Source: Desulfobacterales bacterium (GTDB taxonomy: Bacteria; Desulfobacterota; Desulfobacteria; Desulfobacterales; JAEINQ01). From it: a stretch of DNA of 64,000 bases. The notes beneath the pieces are model-generated. The model was given only the letters and a program-made list of their open reading frames with translations, searched no databases and was not told the origin of the DNA. Each line of letters opens with the position of its first letter. Position 1 is the stretch's first letter. Positions 32,652-41,695 of this stretch are shown piece by piece. Location: contig JAEINQ010000014.1 of the NCBI GenBank assembly GCA_016342285.1, forward strand, positions 1 through 64,000. The letters run 5' to 3'. The position numbers and the translations under genes are program-made.

Positions 32652-34082
32652 TTACAATTGCTGACTTCGAACCAACTCGCCCAGCGTGTTGACGGCCGCT
32701 TCCACCGGTTCGGAAAAAGGAGAGGTGCAACTGAGGCGGATGTAGTGGCCAAAGTGATCGGTGGTGGAAAATGCGGCGCCGGGGACAATGGAGATCCCTT
32801 TTTCCAGGGCTTCTTGGTACAGCCTTGTGCCGTCGGCCCAGGAGGGGAGTTCAATCCAGAGCATGTTGCCGCCTTCGGGGACCGACAGCCGGCTCCCTTC
32901 GGGAAAGGCGTGCTGAACCGCCATGGCGGTCTTGAGCACCTGGTTGTAGACACTGGCCCGCAGCAGTCTCAGATATCGGTCCAGGGCGCCTTCGGCCAGA
33001 AACTGGGTGAGTACGTGCTGTTGCAGGGTGGGCGCGGCCATGGAGAAGCCGGCCTTAAGCCTTCGAATTCGGTCGGCAACGTCTCCGTTTGCCACCACCC
33101 AGCCCACGCGAAAGCCCGGGGCGAGTATTTTGGAAAAGGACGAGCAGGTGATCACCAGGCCCTTCTGGTCCCAGTGCTTGAGCAGCCGGGGACGTTTTTT
33201 GCCAAAGTGCATCTCGGCGTAGATATCGTCTTCGATGACCGGAATATTGGCTTCGTGGAGAATGGCGACGAGTTCTTCCTTTCGGCTGTCGGTCATTAAG
33301 GCGCCCATGGGGTTTTGGAAGTTGGGCATCAGTAAACAGACCCGGACCTTGTTGTCTCTCAGGACCTGACTCAGGCCTTCGGTCACCACGCCGGAAAGGG
33401 GATCGGTGGGCAGTTCCATTACCAGAAGGCCCAATTCCCGCAGCAGCTGCAAAAAGCCGAAATGGGTGGGTGATTCCACGGCCACCACATCTCCGCGGTC
33501 GGTGGTGGCCAGCAGGGCCAGGGCCACCGCTTCGGAGCAGCCGTTGGTGATGGTGACGTCTCGCTCCCGGATATCGGGAACCAGGCCCAGCATGCGAAAG
33601 GTCAGCTTGCGCCTGAGTTCCAGAGACCCTTCGGATGGGGTATACTGAAGCAGGGGCGCCATCATTTCCGGGGTAATCCCACGCATGATGCGGGTCAGGT
33701 GTTTCTGGGGAAGCAGGTCCGGCGACAGGGTGGATGCGCCCAGGGGCACCAGGTCGGGGTTGAGCGAATTGGCCACCACGGTGTTGGTGATGTCCGAAAG
33801 CCGGACCTTGCGGGGCCGGTCCGGCTTTCGGGCAAACCGGGGGGCTGCCATGTTCAGGAGTCGGTTTTTCTTGATGAAAAAGCCGGATTTGGCCTGGGCC
33901 TCAACCAGCCCCATGGCCTCAAGCTCCATGTAGGCCTGGTAGACGGTGTTCAGGCTCATGCCGAGTTTGTCCTGAAGGATTCTCAGGGAAGGCAGCTTAT
34001 CGCCGGGCCGAAGTTCTCCCCGTCGGATCTGACTTTCGATGTCCGCCGCCAATTGCTTGTAGAGGAAGGATTGGGTTTCCAT
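32652..34082 (-). CDS. MocR-type transcriptional regulator (GntR wHTH plus aminotransferase domain)
   Basis: A 476-residue chimera. Residues 1-75 form a GntR winged helix (IRRGELRPGDKLPSLRILQD; NTVYQAYMELEAMGLV). Residues ~110-470 form a fold-type I PLP domain with the cofactor lysine in CSSFSKILAPGFRVGWV and VIEDDIYAEMHF upstream. MocR proteins bind PLP or its amino-acid aldimine and typically control a divergent operon for amino-acid or vitamin B6 metabolism. Here the divergent genes are a PLP decarboxylase and a threonine-dehydratase-like enzyme, 562 bp away. The start is at 34082; a cluster of hairpins lies just upstream. Confidence 0.92.
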   Translation of the reverse strand: METQSFLYKQLAADIESQIRRGELRPGDKLPSLRILQDKLGMSLNTVYQAYMELEAMGLVEAQAKSGFFIKKNRLLNMAAPRFARKPDRPRKVRLSDITNTVVANSLNPDLVPLGASTLSPDLLPQKHLTRIMRGITPEMMAPLLQYTPSEGSLELRRKLTFRMLGLVPDIRERDVTITNGCSEAVALALLATTDRGDVVAVESPTHFGFLQLLRELGLLVMELPTDPLSGVVTEGLSQVLRDNKVRVCLLMPNFQNPMGALMTDSRKEELVAILHEANIPVIEDDIYAEMHFGKKRPRLLKHWDQKGLVITCSSFSKILAPGFRVGWVVANGDVADRIRRLKAGFSMAAPTLQQHVLTQFLAEGALDRYLRLLRASVYNQVLKTAMAVQHAFPEGSRLSVPEGGNMLWIELPSWADGTRLYQEALEKGISIVPGAAFSTTDHFGHYIRLSCTSPFSEPVEAAVNTLGELVRSQQL

Positions 34083-34134
34083 GGGGGGCTTCGCCTGTGG
34101 GTTTGCCGGTTTGGCCGGTTATGACAGTGATGCT

Positions 34135-34180
34135 CCACCCGCAGAGCGGGTGGCCTCAGGAGGCCCTCCTTAGGAGGGCT
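34135..34180. other. Three consecutive hairpins upstream of the MocR gene
   Basis: CCACCCGCAGAGCGGGTGG, CCTCAGGAGG and CCCTCCTTAGGAGGG form three adjacent small stem-loops, 53-98 bases upstream of the MocR start. The segment 34181-34225 (variants of CCAATATCCAATTTTCAATT) recurs at 36112-36153. They may be repeat debris or part of the leader or operator region; no function can be assigned. Confidence 0.5.
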
Positions 34181-34310
34181 TAATGTCCAATATCCAATTT
34201 TCAATTCTCAATGTTCAAGGAAGGTATTCTGCCAAAACCGAATTGTATCCACTGCATTTAACACATTCTGTATCTGTACCCACGATAGCAGATCGGTTAT
34301 GGTCTGCCAA

Positions 34311-34410
34311 TATAGGGATTGTCGTATTTCCGTTCCGGTTCAGGTGGTTGTGATCTGTCCAATACGATCGTCATTTTGGGTTTTTGGAAAGGCCTGACAA
34401 TTCCTATATA
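34311..34410. repeat. 100-bp inverted-repeat element (AGGGATTGTC family), copy B
   Basis: TATAGGGATTGTCGTATTTC at the left, GGCCTGACAATTCCTATATA at the right. It is highly similar to 3998-4096, including the TTTCCGTTCCG and ATCTGTCC core motifs. It is directly followed, after 7 bases, by the ~160-bp palindromic element. Confidence 0.78.
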
Positions 34411-34417
34411 AAATAAC

Positions 34418-34577
34418 GTAAGCGTTCACAGGGCACCGCATCTGCTTTGTTCCCGGGCATTTGAAGTACGATTTAGTACGCCTACATGCCCGGCGCCTCG
34501 CATCTACGGCACCCTGTAAACGCTTACCGTGCGAGGGGTTGGAACTTCTTGAGCGTTTCAGCCCTGTGAACAGGTAC
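34418..34577. repeat. ~160-bp nested palindromic element, copy 3
   Basis: GTAAGCGTTCACAGGGCACC at the left, CCCTGTGAACAGGTAC at the right, with the same internal stems as the other copies (CCGGGCATTTGAAG / ATGCCCGGCGCC; CACCCTGTAAACGCTTAC). It lies 67 bp upstream of the decarboxylase start. Confidence 0.82.
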
Positions 34578-34644
34578 AAAATCACCATGCCGCCGAACCA
34601 CCGGTATCGGAACGTATTTCTGACACGAAGAAAAGGGATAGGCC

Positions 34645-36039
34645 ATGAAGGATTCATCCATACACGAGCAGATGAGACAGGAATGGAGAGACAAGACGCT
34701 TTTCGAACAGGCAAGCCGATACGCCTTTTCCTATATGGACGGGGTCTGTGATCGCTCGGTTTACCCGGAACCGGCAGCCATCGCCAACCTGGACCGATTC
34801 GACGAGCCGCTGCCGGTGCACGCCCAACCCGGAGAGGCGGTTTTGGCGCTGCTAAACGATCACGGCGGGCCGGCAACGGTGGCCCAAACCGGCGGTCGCT
34901 ATTTTGGATTCGTCAACGGCGGTGTCATCCCCGCGGCCCTGGCCGCCCGCTGGCTGGCCGACGCCTGGGACCAGAGCCCGGCCCTTTATGTCAGTTCACC
35001 CATTGCCGCCAAACTCGAGCAGGTCTGTGAACGCTGGCTGCGCCAACTGTTGGATCTGCCGGACGACACGGCCGCAGGATACGTCAGCGGCTCATCCACC
35101 GCCACCCTCTGCGGTCTTGCCGCCGCCCGGCACGAGGTTCTCAATCGCCTGGGTTGGGATGTCAATGCCAACGGTCTTTTTGGCGCGCCGCCTATCCGTG
35201 TCATTGTCAGTGACCAGGCCCACAGCTCGGTTTTTAAGGCCCTGGCATTGCTCGGGCTGGGAAAAGACCGCATCGAAAAGGTGCCGGCGGATGATCAGGG
35301 AAGAATCCGTGGGGCAAAAATTCCTTCACTGGACGAAAGATGTATCCTTATGCTTCAAGCGGGAAACGTGAATACCGGTGCCTTTGACGCCTTCGAAGAG
35401 ATCTGCGACCGGGCCGCCGGGAGCGGTGCCTGGGTCCATGCGGACGGGGCCTTCGGTTTGTGGGCCAAGGCGTCAAATTCAAGAAAATATCTGCTGGCCG
35501 GGGCTGAAAAGGCTGATTCCTGGTCCGTGGACGGGCACAAGACCCTCAACACCCCCTATGATTGCGGCATCGTCTTGTGTCGGCACCGCGACGCCCTGGT
35601 TGCCGCCATGCAGGCCAGCGGTGACTATATTCAAACCAGCAATGATCGGGACGGGATGATGTATGTTCCCGAAATGTCTCGCCGCGCCCGGGCCGTGGAC
35701 CTGTGGGCCACCTTGAAATACCTTGGAAGAGACGGTGTCGGGGCGTTGATCGACGGGTTGTGTGACCGTGCGGCACAATTTGCCGAACGACTGGCCGTGC
35801 ATCAATTCCAAATCTTAAATGAGGTGGTGTTTAATCAGGTGCTGGTGGCCTGCGCGACGCCCGCCCAAACCCGTGAAACCCTGTCCGCGATTCAGGCCTG
35901 CGGCACCTGCTGGTGCGGCGGCACCATGTGGAAGGGAGAGCCTGCCATCCGCATCAGCGTCAGTTCCTGGCAGACGACGGAAGAAGATGTCGAGCGGTCC
36001 GTGGACGCCTTTGTCCGGGCAAGGCCCTCTCCGGACTGA
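34645..36039 (+). CDS. PLP-dependent group II amino-acid decarboxylase
   Basis: A 464-residue fold-type I PLP enzyme of the aromatic-L-amino-acid/glutamate decarboxylase group. The cofactor aspartate is in WVHADGAFGLWAKAS and the Schiff-base lysine in SWSVDGHKTLNTPYDCGIVL. YVSGSSTATLCGLAAARHEVL supplies the phosphate-contact region. The amino-acid substrate cannot be told from sequence. The gene follows a 34418-34577 repeat, is divergent from the MocR regulator that probably controls it, and is followed after 237 bp by the threonine-dehydratase-like gene. An ATG at 34645 follows AGGGATAGGCC. Confidence 0.88.
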   Translation: MKDSSIHEQMRQEWRDKTLFEQASRYAFSYMDGVCDRSVYPEPAAIANLDRFDEPLPVHAQPGEAVLALLNDHGGPATVAQTGGRYFGFVNGGVIPAALAARWLADAWDQSPALYVSSPIAAKLEQVCERWLRQLLDLPDDTAAGYVSGSSTATLCGLAAARHEVLNRLGWDVNANGLFGAPPIRVIVSDQAHSSVFKALALLGLGKDRIEKVPADDQGRIRGAKIPSLDERCILMLQAGNVNTGAFDAFEEICDRAAGSGAWVHADGAFGLWAKASNSRKYLLAGAEKADSWSVDGHKTLNTPYDCGIVLCRHRDALVAAMQASGDYIQTSNDRDGMMYVPEMSRRARAVDLWATLKYLGRDGVGALIDGLCDRAAQFAERLAVHQFQILNEVVFNQVLVACATPAQTRETLSAIQACGTCWCGGTMWKGEPAIRISVSSWQTTEEDVERSVDAFVRARPSPD

Positions 36040-36045
36040 TTCCGG

Positions 36046-36112
36046 CATTAAACCACCACTTCAAGTGGTGGACCGGAAGCGGTTCTACCGTCCCGGCGAG
36101 AACGGCTACCGT
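36046..36112. repeat. Dispersed hairpin repeat (CACTTCAAGTG family), copy 1
   Basis: CCACTTCAAGTGG hairpin followed by a second hairpin CTACCGTCCCGGCGAGAACGG. A near-identical arrangement lies at 39524-39590. The remaining gap to the next start carries the repeated CCAATTTCCAATACTCAATT-type sequence. Confidence 0.65.
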
Positions 36113-36276
36113 GAATATCCAATTTCCAATACTCAATTTCCAATGCTCAAGTGTTGAATCGCTACGCTCTGCCAGTTTTTTAAACGGCTAAATTGGAATA
36201 TTTGTCCAATCCGGGCGGCATGGACGGATTGGACGGATTAATCTTTGACCTCAATAAACAAGGAGAACTGCGAAAA

Positions 36277-37266
36277 ATGGTTTCAACGGATCAAGCCATA
36301 TCCCTGGCCGACACCCTGAGGGCGAGGACCATCATCCGGCCCTTTTTAAACCCCACCCCCCTGAGGCGATACGAGAGCCTGTGCCGTCTGATCGGCGCCG
36401 ATGTATGGGTCAAGCACGAAAACCAGAACCTGACCGGGACATTCAAGATCCGCGGCGGCATCAATCTCATGCATCATCTTCGTGCCCGGGGGGTCGGTGG
36501 CGTGATTACCTACTCCACCGGCAACCATGGCACCTCGGTGGCCACCTCGGCGCGCATGTTCGGTCTGGAGGCCGTGGTGGTGGTTCCGGAACAAAGCAAT
36601 CCGCTTAAGGTTCAGGCCATCCGCGATGCCGGCGCCGAATTGGTGGAATACGGCGCCAATTTTGAAGAAGCGGGCCGGCGGGTGATGGAATTAAAAGAAG
36701 AGCGGTCTCTTTATTTTGTTCATCCGGCCAATGAGCCGCTTCTGGTCAACGGCGTGGGGACCGGGTTTCTGGAAATCCTCGAAGCACTGCCCGATCTGGA
36801 CGTGATGCTGGTCCCGCTGGGAGCGGGTTCGGAGGTGGCGGCGGCCATCACGGTCTTAAAAAGCGTCCGCCCGGAGATCGAAGTGATTGCCGTACAGGCT
36901 GAGGCAGCATCCGCGGCCTATGAATCCTGGAAGGCCGGCAAGATTGTGACCGCGGAAAACACCACCTTTGCCGGTGGTGTGGCTACGGGTACGGCCTACG
37001 AGATCCCTTTCGGCATATACTCGCGCGGTCTGGACGACTTTGTCCTGCTTACCGAAGAAGAACTCTTTGAAGGGATCGCGCTGGCCGCCTATCATACGCG
37101 AAATCTCACCGAAGGGGCCGGATCGGCCACATTAAGGGCGGCGGTCAAGATCCGCGAAAAATTGGCAGGGAAAACGGTGGCCCTTCAGTTCAGCGGCGGC
37201 AATGCGGCATCGTCAGAAATTATTGCGGCGACCCGTTGTCGGTGCCTGCAGGACGGAATCTGCTGA
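36277..37266 (+). CDS. Threonine/serine dehydratase-like PLP enzyme
   Basis: A 329-residue fold-type II PLP enzyme related to catabolic threonine dehydratase and serine racemase. The Schiff-base lysine is in LTGTFKIRGGINLM, and GVITYSTGNHGTSVATSARM is the phosphate/substrate loop (usually SAGNHAQG). VPLGAGSEVAAAITVLK forms the glycine-rich PLP phosphate site. The start at 36277 follows AAGGAGAA; the frame continues upstream to 36193 but without a ribosome binding site. The replacement STGNHG suggests a non-standard hydroxyamino acid. It likely releases ammonia from an amino acid related to the neighbouring decarboxylase pathway. Confidence 0.86.
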   Translation: MVSTDQAISLADTLRARTIIRPFLNPTPLRRYESLCRLIGADVWVKHENQNLTGTFKIRGGINLMHHLRARGVGGVITYSTGNHGTSVATSARMFGLEAVVVVPEQSNPLKVQAIRDAGAELVEYGANFEEAGRRVMELKEERSLYFVHPANEPLLVNGVGTGFLEILEALPDLDVMLVPLGAGSEVAAAITVLKSVRPEIEVIAVQAEAASAAYESWKAGKIVTAENTTFAGGVATGTAYEIPFGIYSRGLDDFVLLTEEELFEGIALAAYHTRNLTEGAGSATLRAAVKIREKLAGKTVALQFSGGNAASSEIIAATRCRCLQDGIC

Positions 37267-37294
37267 TTTGTTTTTGCTAGGTCGGCTTTTTAAC

Positions 37295-37367
37295 TCGTGC
37301 TCATCCGCGAATTACGGTATTTTTCGTGGATGGGCACCTATGGCCGTTTCCAGTCCATGAATGTGAA
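37295..37367. repeat. Dispersed hairpin repeat (GTGCCCATCCACGA family), copy 3
   Basis: GTGCTCATCCGCGAATTACG pairs with TTTTTCGTGGATGGGCAC, followed by the conserved CTATGG-CGTTTCCA tail. It occupies the gap between the convergent dehydratase-like and stress-protein genes and could act as a terminator. Confidence 0.6.
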
Positions 37368-37381
37368 TTCGCGAAGCAATT

Positions 37382-38326
37382 TTATCCGGCGACCCAGACG
37401 GCAACATTGTAGGTGGACGAGATCAGCTTGTCACTGAAACGGCCCCGAATCATCCCTTCCATGAAACTGATGGCCTCCCGCCGGCCCACTACCACGGTGC
37501 CGTAGTTGCCTTCCAGGGCCGTGGTGACGATTTTTTGAATGGCATTGCCCCGGCAGAACAGGAAGTCGGCGGAGATGCTTTCCGGGTTCATGCCGGCCTT
37601 CGCTAGACGCCCGATGGCCTCGTCCATATAGGGTCGGAACCGGTTTTCGTTGTATTCCCGCCAGGCGTAATCCTCTCCGGGTTTTTTTGAGCGGCTGCCG
37701 GAGATGGGCGACATGGCAGGCGGGCTGAGCACATGGCAGATGGAGACTTCCAAGCCGCGGGCGCGGGCCAGGTCACCGATACAGGTCGTGGCGCGCATGG
37801 CCTCAATGGATTCGTCCAAGGCGATGAGAATCTTTTTTGAGACTGGCTTGCCGCCGACCACGATGGTGGGAATGTGTTTGATTTTTTCGATCAGCTTAAA
37901 GGCCATGCTGCCCATCACCAGGTCCTTGAGCCGGCTGATTCCGGACCGGCCCATAACCACGGCCTGGTAGTTCTGGTAGGACTCCTGAACGATGTCCTTG
38001 AGAACGTTGGTTCTTTGGCAATGGGTCTTGACGGTGACAGCCGTTTCTGAAAACCCGGCATTGGAAAGAATCTTGAACGCCTTCTCCTTGAACTCGCCCA
38101 TGACGAGCTGGTTGTCTGCCAGCCATCCCTTGATCGAGTCTTTTTTGGTCCGGTAGAGGGGATTGAGGTTCATGTCCCAGTAGACTTCGGGGAATCCGGT
38201 GCCCACACTGAAAAGAACGATTTCGGTCCGGTCCGGCGGAACAATCGCACTGATATACCGGACCGCCTCCAGGGCTTGGTCGGAACCGTCCACAGCCAGC
38301 AGTATTTTTCTTCGAATGTCTGCCAA
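37382..38326 (-). CDS. Tandem universal stress protein (two UspA domains)
   Basis: A 314-residue protein made of two UspA domains (residues ~5-150 and ~160-310). The first has the ATP-binding motif G-2x-G-9x-G-S in VMGRSGISRLKDLVMGS. In the second the equivalent stretch (VVGRREAISFMEGMIRGR) has lost the second glycine, so it probably does not bind ATP in the same way. Such tandem proteins accumulate under stress, starvation or respiratory inhibition. It lies 221 bp from the end of the rnf operon on the same strand and might be cotranscribed, though a repeat block intervenes. Confidence 0.9.
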   Translation of the reverse strand: MADIRRKILLAVDGSDQALEAVRYISAIVPPDRTEIVLFSVGTGFPEVYWDMNLNPLYRTKKDSIKGWLADNQLVMGEFKEKAFKILSNAGFSETAVTVKTHCQRTNVLKDIVQESYQNYQAVVMGRSGISRLKDLVMGSMAFKLIEKIKHIPTIVVGGKPVSKKILIALDESIEAMRATTCIGDLARARGLEVSICHVLSPPAMSPISGSRSKKPGEDYAWREYNENRFRPYMDEAIGRLAKAGMNPESISADFLFCRGNAIQKIVTTALEGNYGTVVVGRREAISFMEGMIRGRFSDKLISSTYNVAVWVAG

Positions 38327-38449
38327 GGGTCCTCCGTGTCACATAAAACTTTTTCGTGGGCAATCAATTCTTGACCATCGAATCAATTTTATCACGTCTA
38401 AGCTGTTTCGTCTCGGTTAACCGGCGGTTTCAATTCGAAATCGGATTAG

Positions 38450-38531
38450 GCACTCCACACTGATATGGGGTCGGCAACCAAACCCCTTTCAAGCGTAACC
38501 CAGCCCATGTCCCAACGGGCCAGACTTTTTT
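38450..38531. repeat. Dispersed repeat block b, diverged copy 4
   Basis: CCAAACCCCTTTCAAGCGTAA and AACGGGCCAGACTTTTTTGC correspond to block b of the composite repeat at 7705-7783, more diverged. It lies directly downstream of the rnfB stop. Confidence 0.45.
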
Positions 38532-38547
38532 GCGATGCTTGTGGGGC

Positions 38548-39459
38548 CTACCCCCGCCACTCCGTATCGTCCACCGTGGTTTTGAAATCCGGCTCCACCA
38601 GGGCAGGGGCCTCCAGGGCTTTGGCTTTTTCCAGGTCGTCGGTGGTCGGTTTTCCCACAAAGACCAGCCGGTTTCGGGAACACTTCCGGCAGGCTTCCAG
38701 GACATCCAGGGAGCACTCCGGCGAATAGGCCTCGTAGTTGATGGTGGAAAGATTGTTTTCCAGGATAAACAGGTTCGAGGTTCGGGCACAGGCCCCGCAT
38801 CCGATGCATCCGACATTGCAGACGCGGATGACATCTTTTCCCTTGTCCTTGTTGGCGCAGGTCACTGCCAGCATCCGTTCGGATTTAAACGGCGTGATGG
38901 TGATGATGTTCCGCGGGCAGACCTTGGAGCAGGCCCCGCACCCCACGCATTTTTCATAGTCGACCGTGGCCAGGCCGTCGACGACATGAATGGCGTCGAA
39001 CTCACAGGCCCGGGTGCAGTCGCCGAATCCCAGGCATCCGTAAGTGCATCCCTGGACATCGGTGACCAGGTTGGCGGCCGAACAGCGCATCTCCCCGCGG
39101 TATTCATTTCGCCCCAGCCGGTCTTGATAATGGGCACCGCAGTGCACGATGGGGCGATAGGGAAGGGTCTCGCCCACCTCAACGCCCATGATGCCGGCTA
39201 CGGCCGTGGCGCAGTTGGCCCCTCCCACCGTGCATTTGTTCACGGCCTCGTGTTCCAGGGCCACGGCTTCGGCGTAATCGCCGCACCCCACGTATCCGCA
39301 CCCGCCGCAGTTGGCTCCGGGAAGGGCGTCCAAGATGGCCAGGACCCGCGGGTCCACATCCACCTGGAACTTTTGGTTGGCCCATCCGAGAATGGATGTC
39401 AGCGCCAGCGCCATGACGAGCATGGTGGTCGCGGCCAGGCTGATGGTAACCCAGGTCAT
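38548..39459 (-). CDS. rnfB: Rnf complex iron-sulfur subunit RnfB
   Basis: A 303-residue subunit that carries electrons in the ion-translocating ferredoxin:NAD+ oxidoreductase. The ATG at 39459 follows GGAGAAAGC. A single N-terminal membrane helix (TWVTISLAATTMLVMALALT) anchors it. The RnfB-specific cluster motif GANCGGCGYVGCGDYAEAV follows, and then ferredoxin-type motifs, including YEKCVGCGACSKVCP. A further set (CNVGCIGCGACARTSN) lacks the usual last cysteine-proline. At 303 residues it is longer than the E. coli orthologue (~190) but usual for anaerobes. Last gene of the operon, 204 bp from rnfA across a repeat block. Confidence 0.95.
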   Translation of the reverse strand: MTWVTISLAATTMLVMALALTSILGWANQKFQVDVDPRVLAILDALPGANCGGCGYVGCGDYAEAVALEHEAVNKCTVGGANCATAVAGIMGVEVGETLPYRPIVHCGAHYQDRLGRNEYRGEMRCSAANLVTDVQGCTYGCLGFGDCTRACEFDAIHVVDGLATVDYEKCVGCGACSKVCPRNIITITPFKSERMLAVTCANKDKGKDVIRVCNVGCIGCGACARTSNLFILENNLSTINYEAYSPECSLDVLEACRKCSRNRLVFVGKPTTDDLEKAKALEAPALVEPDFKTTVDDTEWRG

Positions 39460-39523
39460 GCTTTCTCCATAGTCTGTGATTTTGCCATGGACCCCTTGCA
39501 TGGGTCAGTGGCGATAATTCTGG

Positions 39524-39590
39524 TAATAAATCACTACTTCAAGTAGTGGACCGAATGAGGTTCTACCGTTCCGGCGAGAACGACTACCGT
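39524..39590. repeat. Dispersed hairpin repeat (CACTTCAAGTG family), copy 2
   Basis: CACTACTTCAAGTAGTGG hairpin, then CTACCGTTCCGGCGAGAACG, matching 36046-36112. It interrupts the rnf operon between rnfA and rnfB, so it may reduce or separate rnfB expression. Confidence 0.65.
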
Positions 39591-39663
39591 ATCCTCTGGG
39601 CGTGGATTCTTTCATTTTTCCCCAGCCCAAATCCAAAACACAAAACACTAAACACAAACCGTT

Positions 39664-40359
39664 TTACATCAACGCCGCCCGAATGCCGCTGTCAACACCG
39701 GTAAACCCCATGAACGCCATGGCCAGGATGCCGCCGACAATCAGGGTGATGGCAGCCCCCTGGAAGGGGGCCGGGATGTCGCACAGATCCAGTTCTTCAC
39801 GGATACCGGCCATGATAACGATGGCGATGGTGAACCCCAGGCCGCCGAAAATCCCAAGGGCCAGGGCCTGACCCAGATCCCATGCCTCGGCCGGGTTTTC
39901 CACTCCGACAACATGGCTCATGACTGTCAGACAGGCGAATAAAATGGCGCAGTTGGTCGTGATCAGCGGCAGAAAAACGCCAAAGGATTTGTACAGGCGT
40001 GGATAGAACTTTCTCATGTACATTTCTACGAACTGAACCGACGAAGCGATGGAGAAGATGTAGACGATGTAGGTCAAAATGGTCAGGTCGATGGTAGCCG
40101 CCTGGTCGGCAGGCATGAAGAACCCGGCCACCCAGTTGGACACGGGGGCGCCCGGCATCAGGACCAGGGCGGTGACGGTCCAGCTGATGAAAACGGCGAT
40201 GGTCATCACGAAGGTGACCGCGCTGCCCATGCCCACGGCCATGTCTACTTGCCGCGACACGCCGACAAAGGGGCAGATGCCGACAAAATAATAGAGCACG
40301 AAGTTGTTGATGAGGGCGGCACTGATGGCGATGAGAAAGATGTCGAAAAGATATTCCAT
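39664..40359 (-). CDS. rnfA: Rnf complex membrane subunit RnfA
   Basis: A 231-residue integral membrane subunit with about six helices. The ATG at 40359 follows GGGAGGGATAG and gives [22 protein letters not shown], the canonical RnfA start. Further signatures are [33 protein letters not shown] and [23 protein letters not shown], with the membrane-embedded cysteines proposed to bind a [2Fe-2S] centre with RnfE. The frame stays open far upstream (to 41130), but that stretch is only a shadow of rnfE and rnfG. It moves electrons across the membrane core. Confidence 0.96.
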   Translation of the reverse strand: MEYLFDIFLIAISAALINNFVLYYFVGICPFVGVSRQVDMAVGMGSAVTFVMTIAVFISWTVTALVLMPGAPVSNWVAGFFMPADQAATIDLTILTYIVYIFSIASSVQFVEMYMRKFYPRLYKSFGVFLPLITTNCAILFACLTVMSHVVGVENPAEAWDLGQALALGIFGGLGFTIAIVIMAGIREELDLCDIPAPFQGAAITLIVGGILAMAFMGFTGVDSGIRAALM

Positions 40360-40364
40360 GGTGA

Positions 40365-40991
40365 CTATCCCTCCCGTCGCTTTTTGTCGGCCCGGGTGGC
40401 ATCGATCCAGTTGACCAGGGCCAGCAGCAGGCCGAAGGTCAAAAAGGCGCCAGGGGGCAGGACCATGATGACCCATTGGGGCCAGGCAGCCGGGAGCACC
40501 GAAAAGCCGGCGAGCATGCCGGTGCCCAGGATCTCGCGAACGGCCGCGATGCTCGAAAGGGCCAGACCGAATCCCAGGGCCTGGCCCAGGGCGTCGCCCG
40601 CCGCCGCCACCGGCCCCTGCCTGGAGGCGCAGACCTCGCATCGGCAGATGATGATGCAGTTGACGATGATCAGGGGGATATAAGGCCCGAGGGTTTTGCT
40701 CATGGGGTACATGTAGGCGGCCAGGAGCCGGTCGACGATGGTTACGAAGGTCGCGATGGTCAGGGTAAAGACCACGATCCGCAGGTGGGGCTTGAGCAGG
40801 CCACGGATGAGGCTGATGATGATGTTGGCGCCCAGGAGCACCGCGCCCACGGCCGCGGCCATGGTCAGGGCGGGCTTGAGGCCGTTGGTTACCGCCAGGG
40901 TCGGGCAGAGCCCGAGAAGCTGACGGTAAACGGGGTTTTCCGGCAAGATTCCCTGAATGAATCGTTCCCCCGGTGTCGGAAGATCGCTCAT
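40365..40991 (-). CDS. rnfE: Rnf complex membrane subunit RnfE
   Basis: A 208-residue membrane subunit homologous to RnfA. It starts [25 protein letters not shown], the standard RnfE opening. [20 protein letters not shown] carries the conserved buried cysteines, and [16 protein letters not shown] follows. The gene overlaps rnfG by four bases (ATGA) and precedes rnfA by a few bases, so the group is translationally coupled. Confidence 0.96.
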   Translation of the reverse strand: MSDLPTPGERFIQGILPENPVYRQLLGLCPTLAVTNGLKPALTMAAAVGAVLLGANIIISLIRGLLKPHLRIVVFTLTIATFVTIVDRLLAAYMYPMSKTLGPYIPLIIVNCIIICRCEVCASRQGPVAAAGDALGQALGFGLALSSIAAVREILGTGMLAGFSVLPAAWPQWVIMVLPPGAFLTFGLLLALVNWIDATRADKKRREG

Positions 40992-41695
40992 TGGTTCCTC
41001 CCTGTCTTGTCCGGGACGGTTTCCGTCGGTTGAAGGGTTTCCGATGCCAGCCGATCCCGGAGGTCTCCCACCGTCCGGTTGACCATGTCGGTGACGCTCC
41101 GAGACGAGATGGTGGCCCCGGTGATGGCATTGATGGCGTTGGGTGCCGTGGTGCCCCCCTTTTTCACTTCAAGGGGCGTACGGGTGCTTTTACCCGTGAA
41201 CTGGCCACGCCAGCCGGCAGAGGAGATCTTATTGCCCAGGCCGGGGGTTTCTTTTTGTTCCAGGATGAACAGGCCGGTAATGGTTGCCCCCTGGGGATCG
41301 AGGCCGATGAGGGCTTCGATCCGGTCCGCGTATCCCTGGCCGTTCGCCTTGACCACCCACCCGGCCAGGGCTTTTCCCCGGGCCACCCGGTACAAAGAAT
41401 AAAAGGAGGTTTTGTCCCCCTTTTTGACGGAGATGGTTTGGGGGGTGATCCCCATGGGCGATTGGGTGTCAGCGGAAACCGCCGGGGCTTTTTCTCCCCA
41501 GACCAGTTCCGGCACCTGGGCCAGGGTTTCGTTCAATTTGTTGGCGGCAATAACCCCGCTGAGCCGGTCCTGAACAAAGGCCAGGGTCGCCCCGAACCCG
41601 ATGGCCAGCAGGAGCACCAGCCACGCCTGGGCCAGGAAGCTGTTTTGAAACCACCCTTCCCGGTCGGCCGGGTCGATTTCGTAGACGCGGTCCAC
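40988..41695 (-). CDS. rnfG: Rnf complex FMN-binding subunit RnfG
   Basis: A 235-residue subunit with one N-terminal membrane helix ([21 protein letters not shown]) and a periplasmic FMN domain. The flavin attachment motif appears as [13 protein letters not shown], the threonine being the covalent FMN site. [15 protein letters not shown] is the other conserved segment. It starts with GTG at 41693-41695, directly abutting the rnfD stop, after GGAGGTGTTTAA. Confidence 0.95.
   Translation of the reverse strand: MDRVYEIDPADREGWFQNSFLAQAWLVLLLAIGFGATLAFVQDRLSGVIAANKLNETLAQVPELVWGEKAPAVSADTQSPMGITPQTISVKKGDKTSFYSLYRVARGKALAGWVVKANGQGYADRIEALIGLDPQGATITGLFILEQKETPGLGNKISSAGWRGQFTGKSTRTPLEVKKGGTTAPNAINAITGATISSRSVTDMVNRTVGDLRDRLASETLQPTETVPDKTGRNQ

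Noticed and set aside
37295-37367. Small RNA gene
   Set aside because: The hairpin belongs to a dispersed repeat family with copies near 16299 and 31385; no promoter is evident.
39664-41130. A single 488-residue minus-strand protein
   Set aside because: Only the part from 40359 onward is RnfA; the rest is a shadow frame over rnfE and rnfG with no protein-like character.
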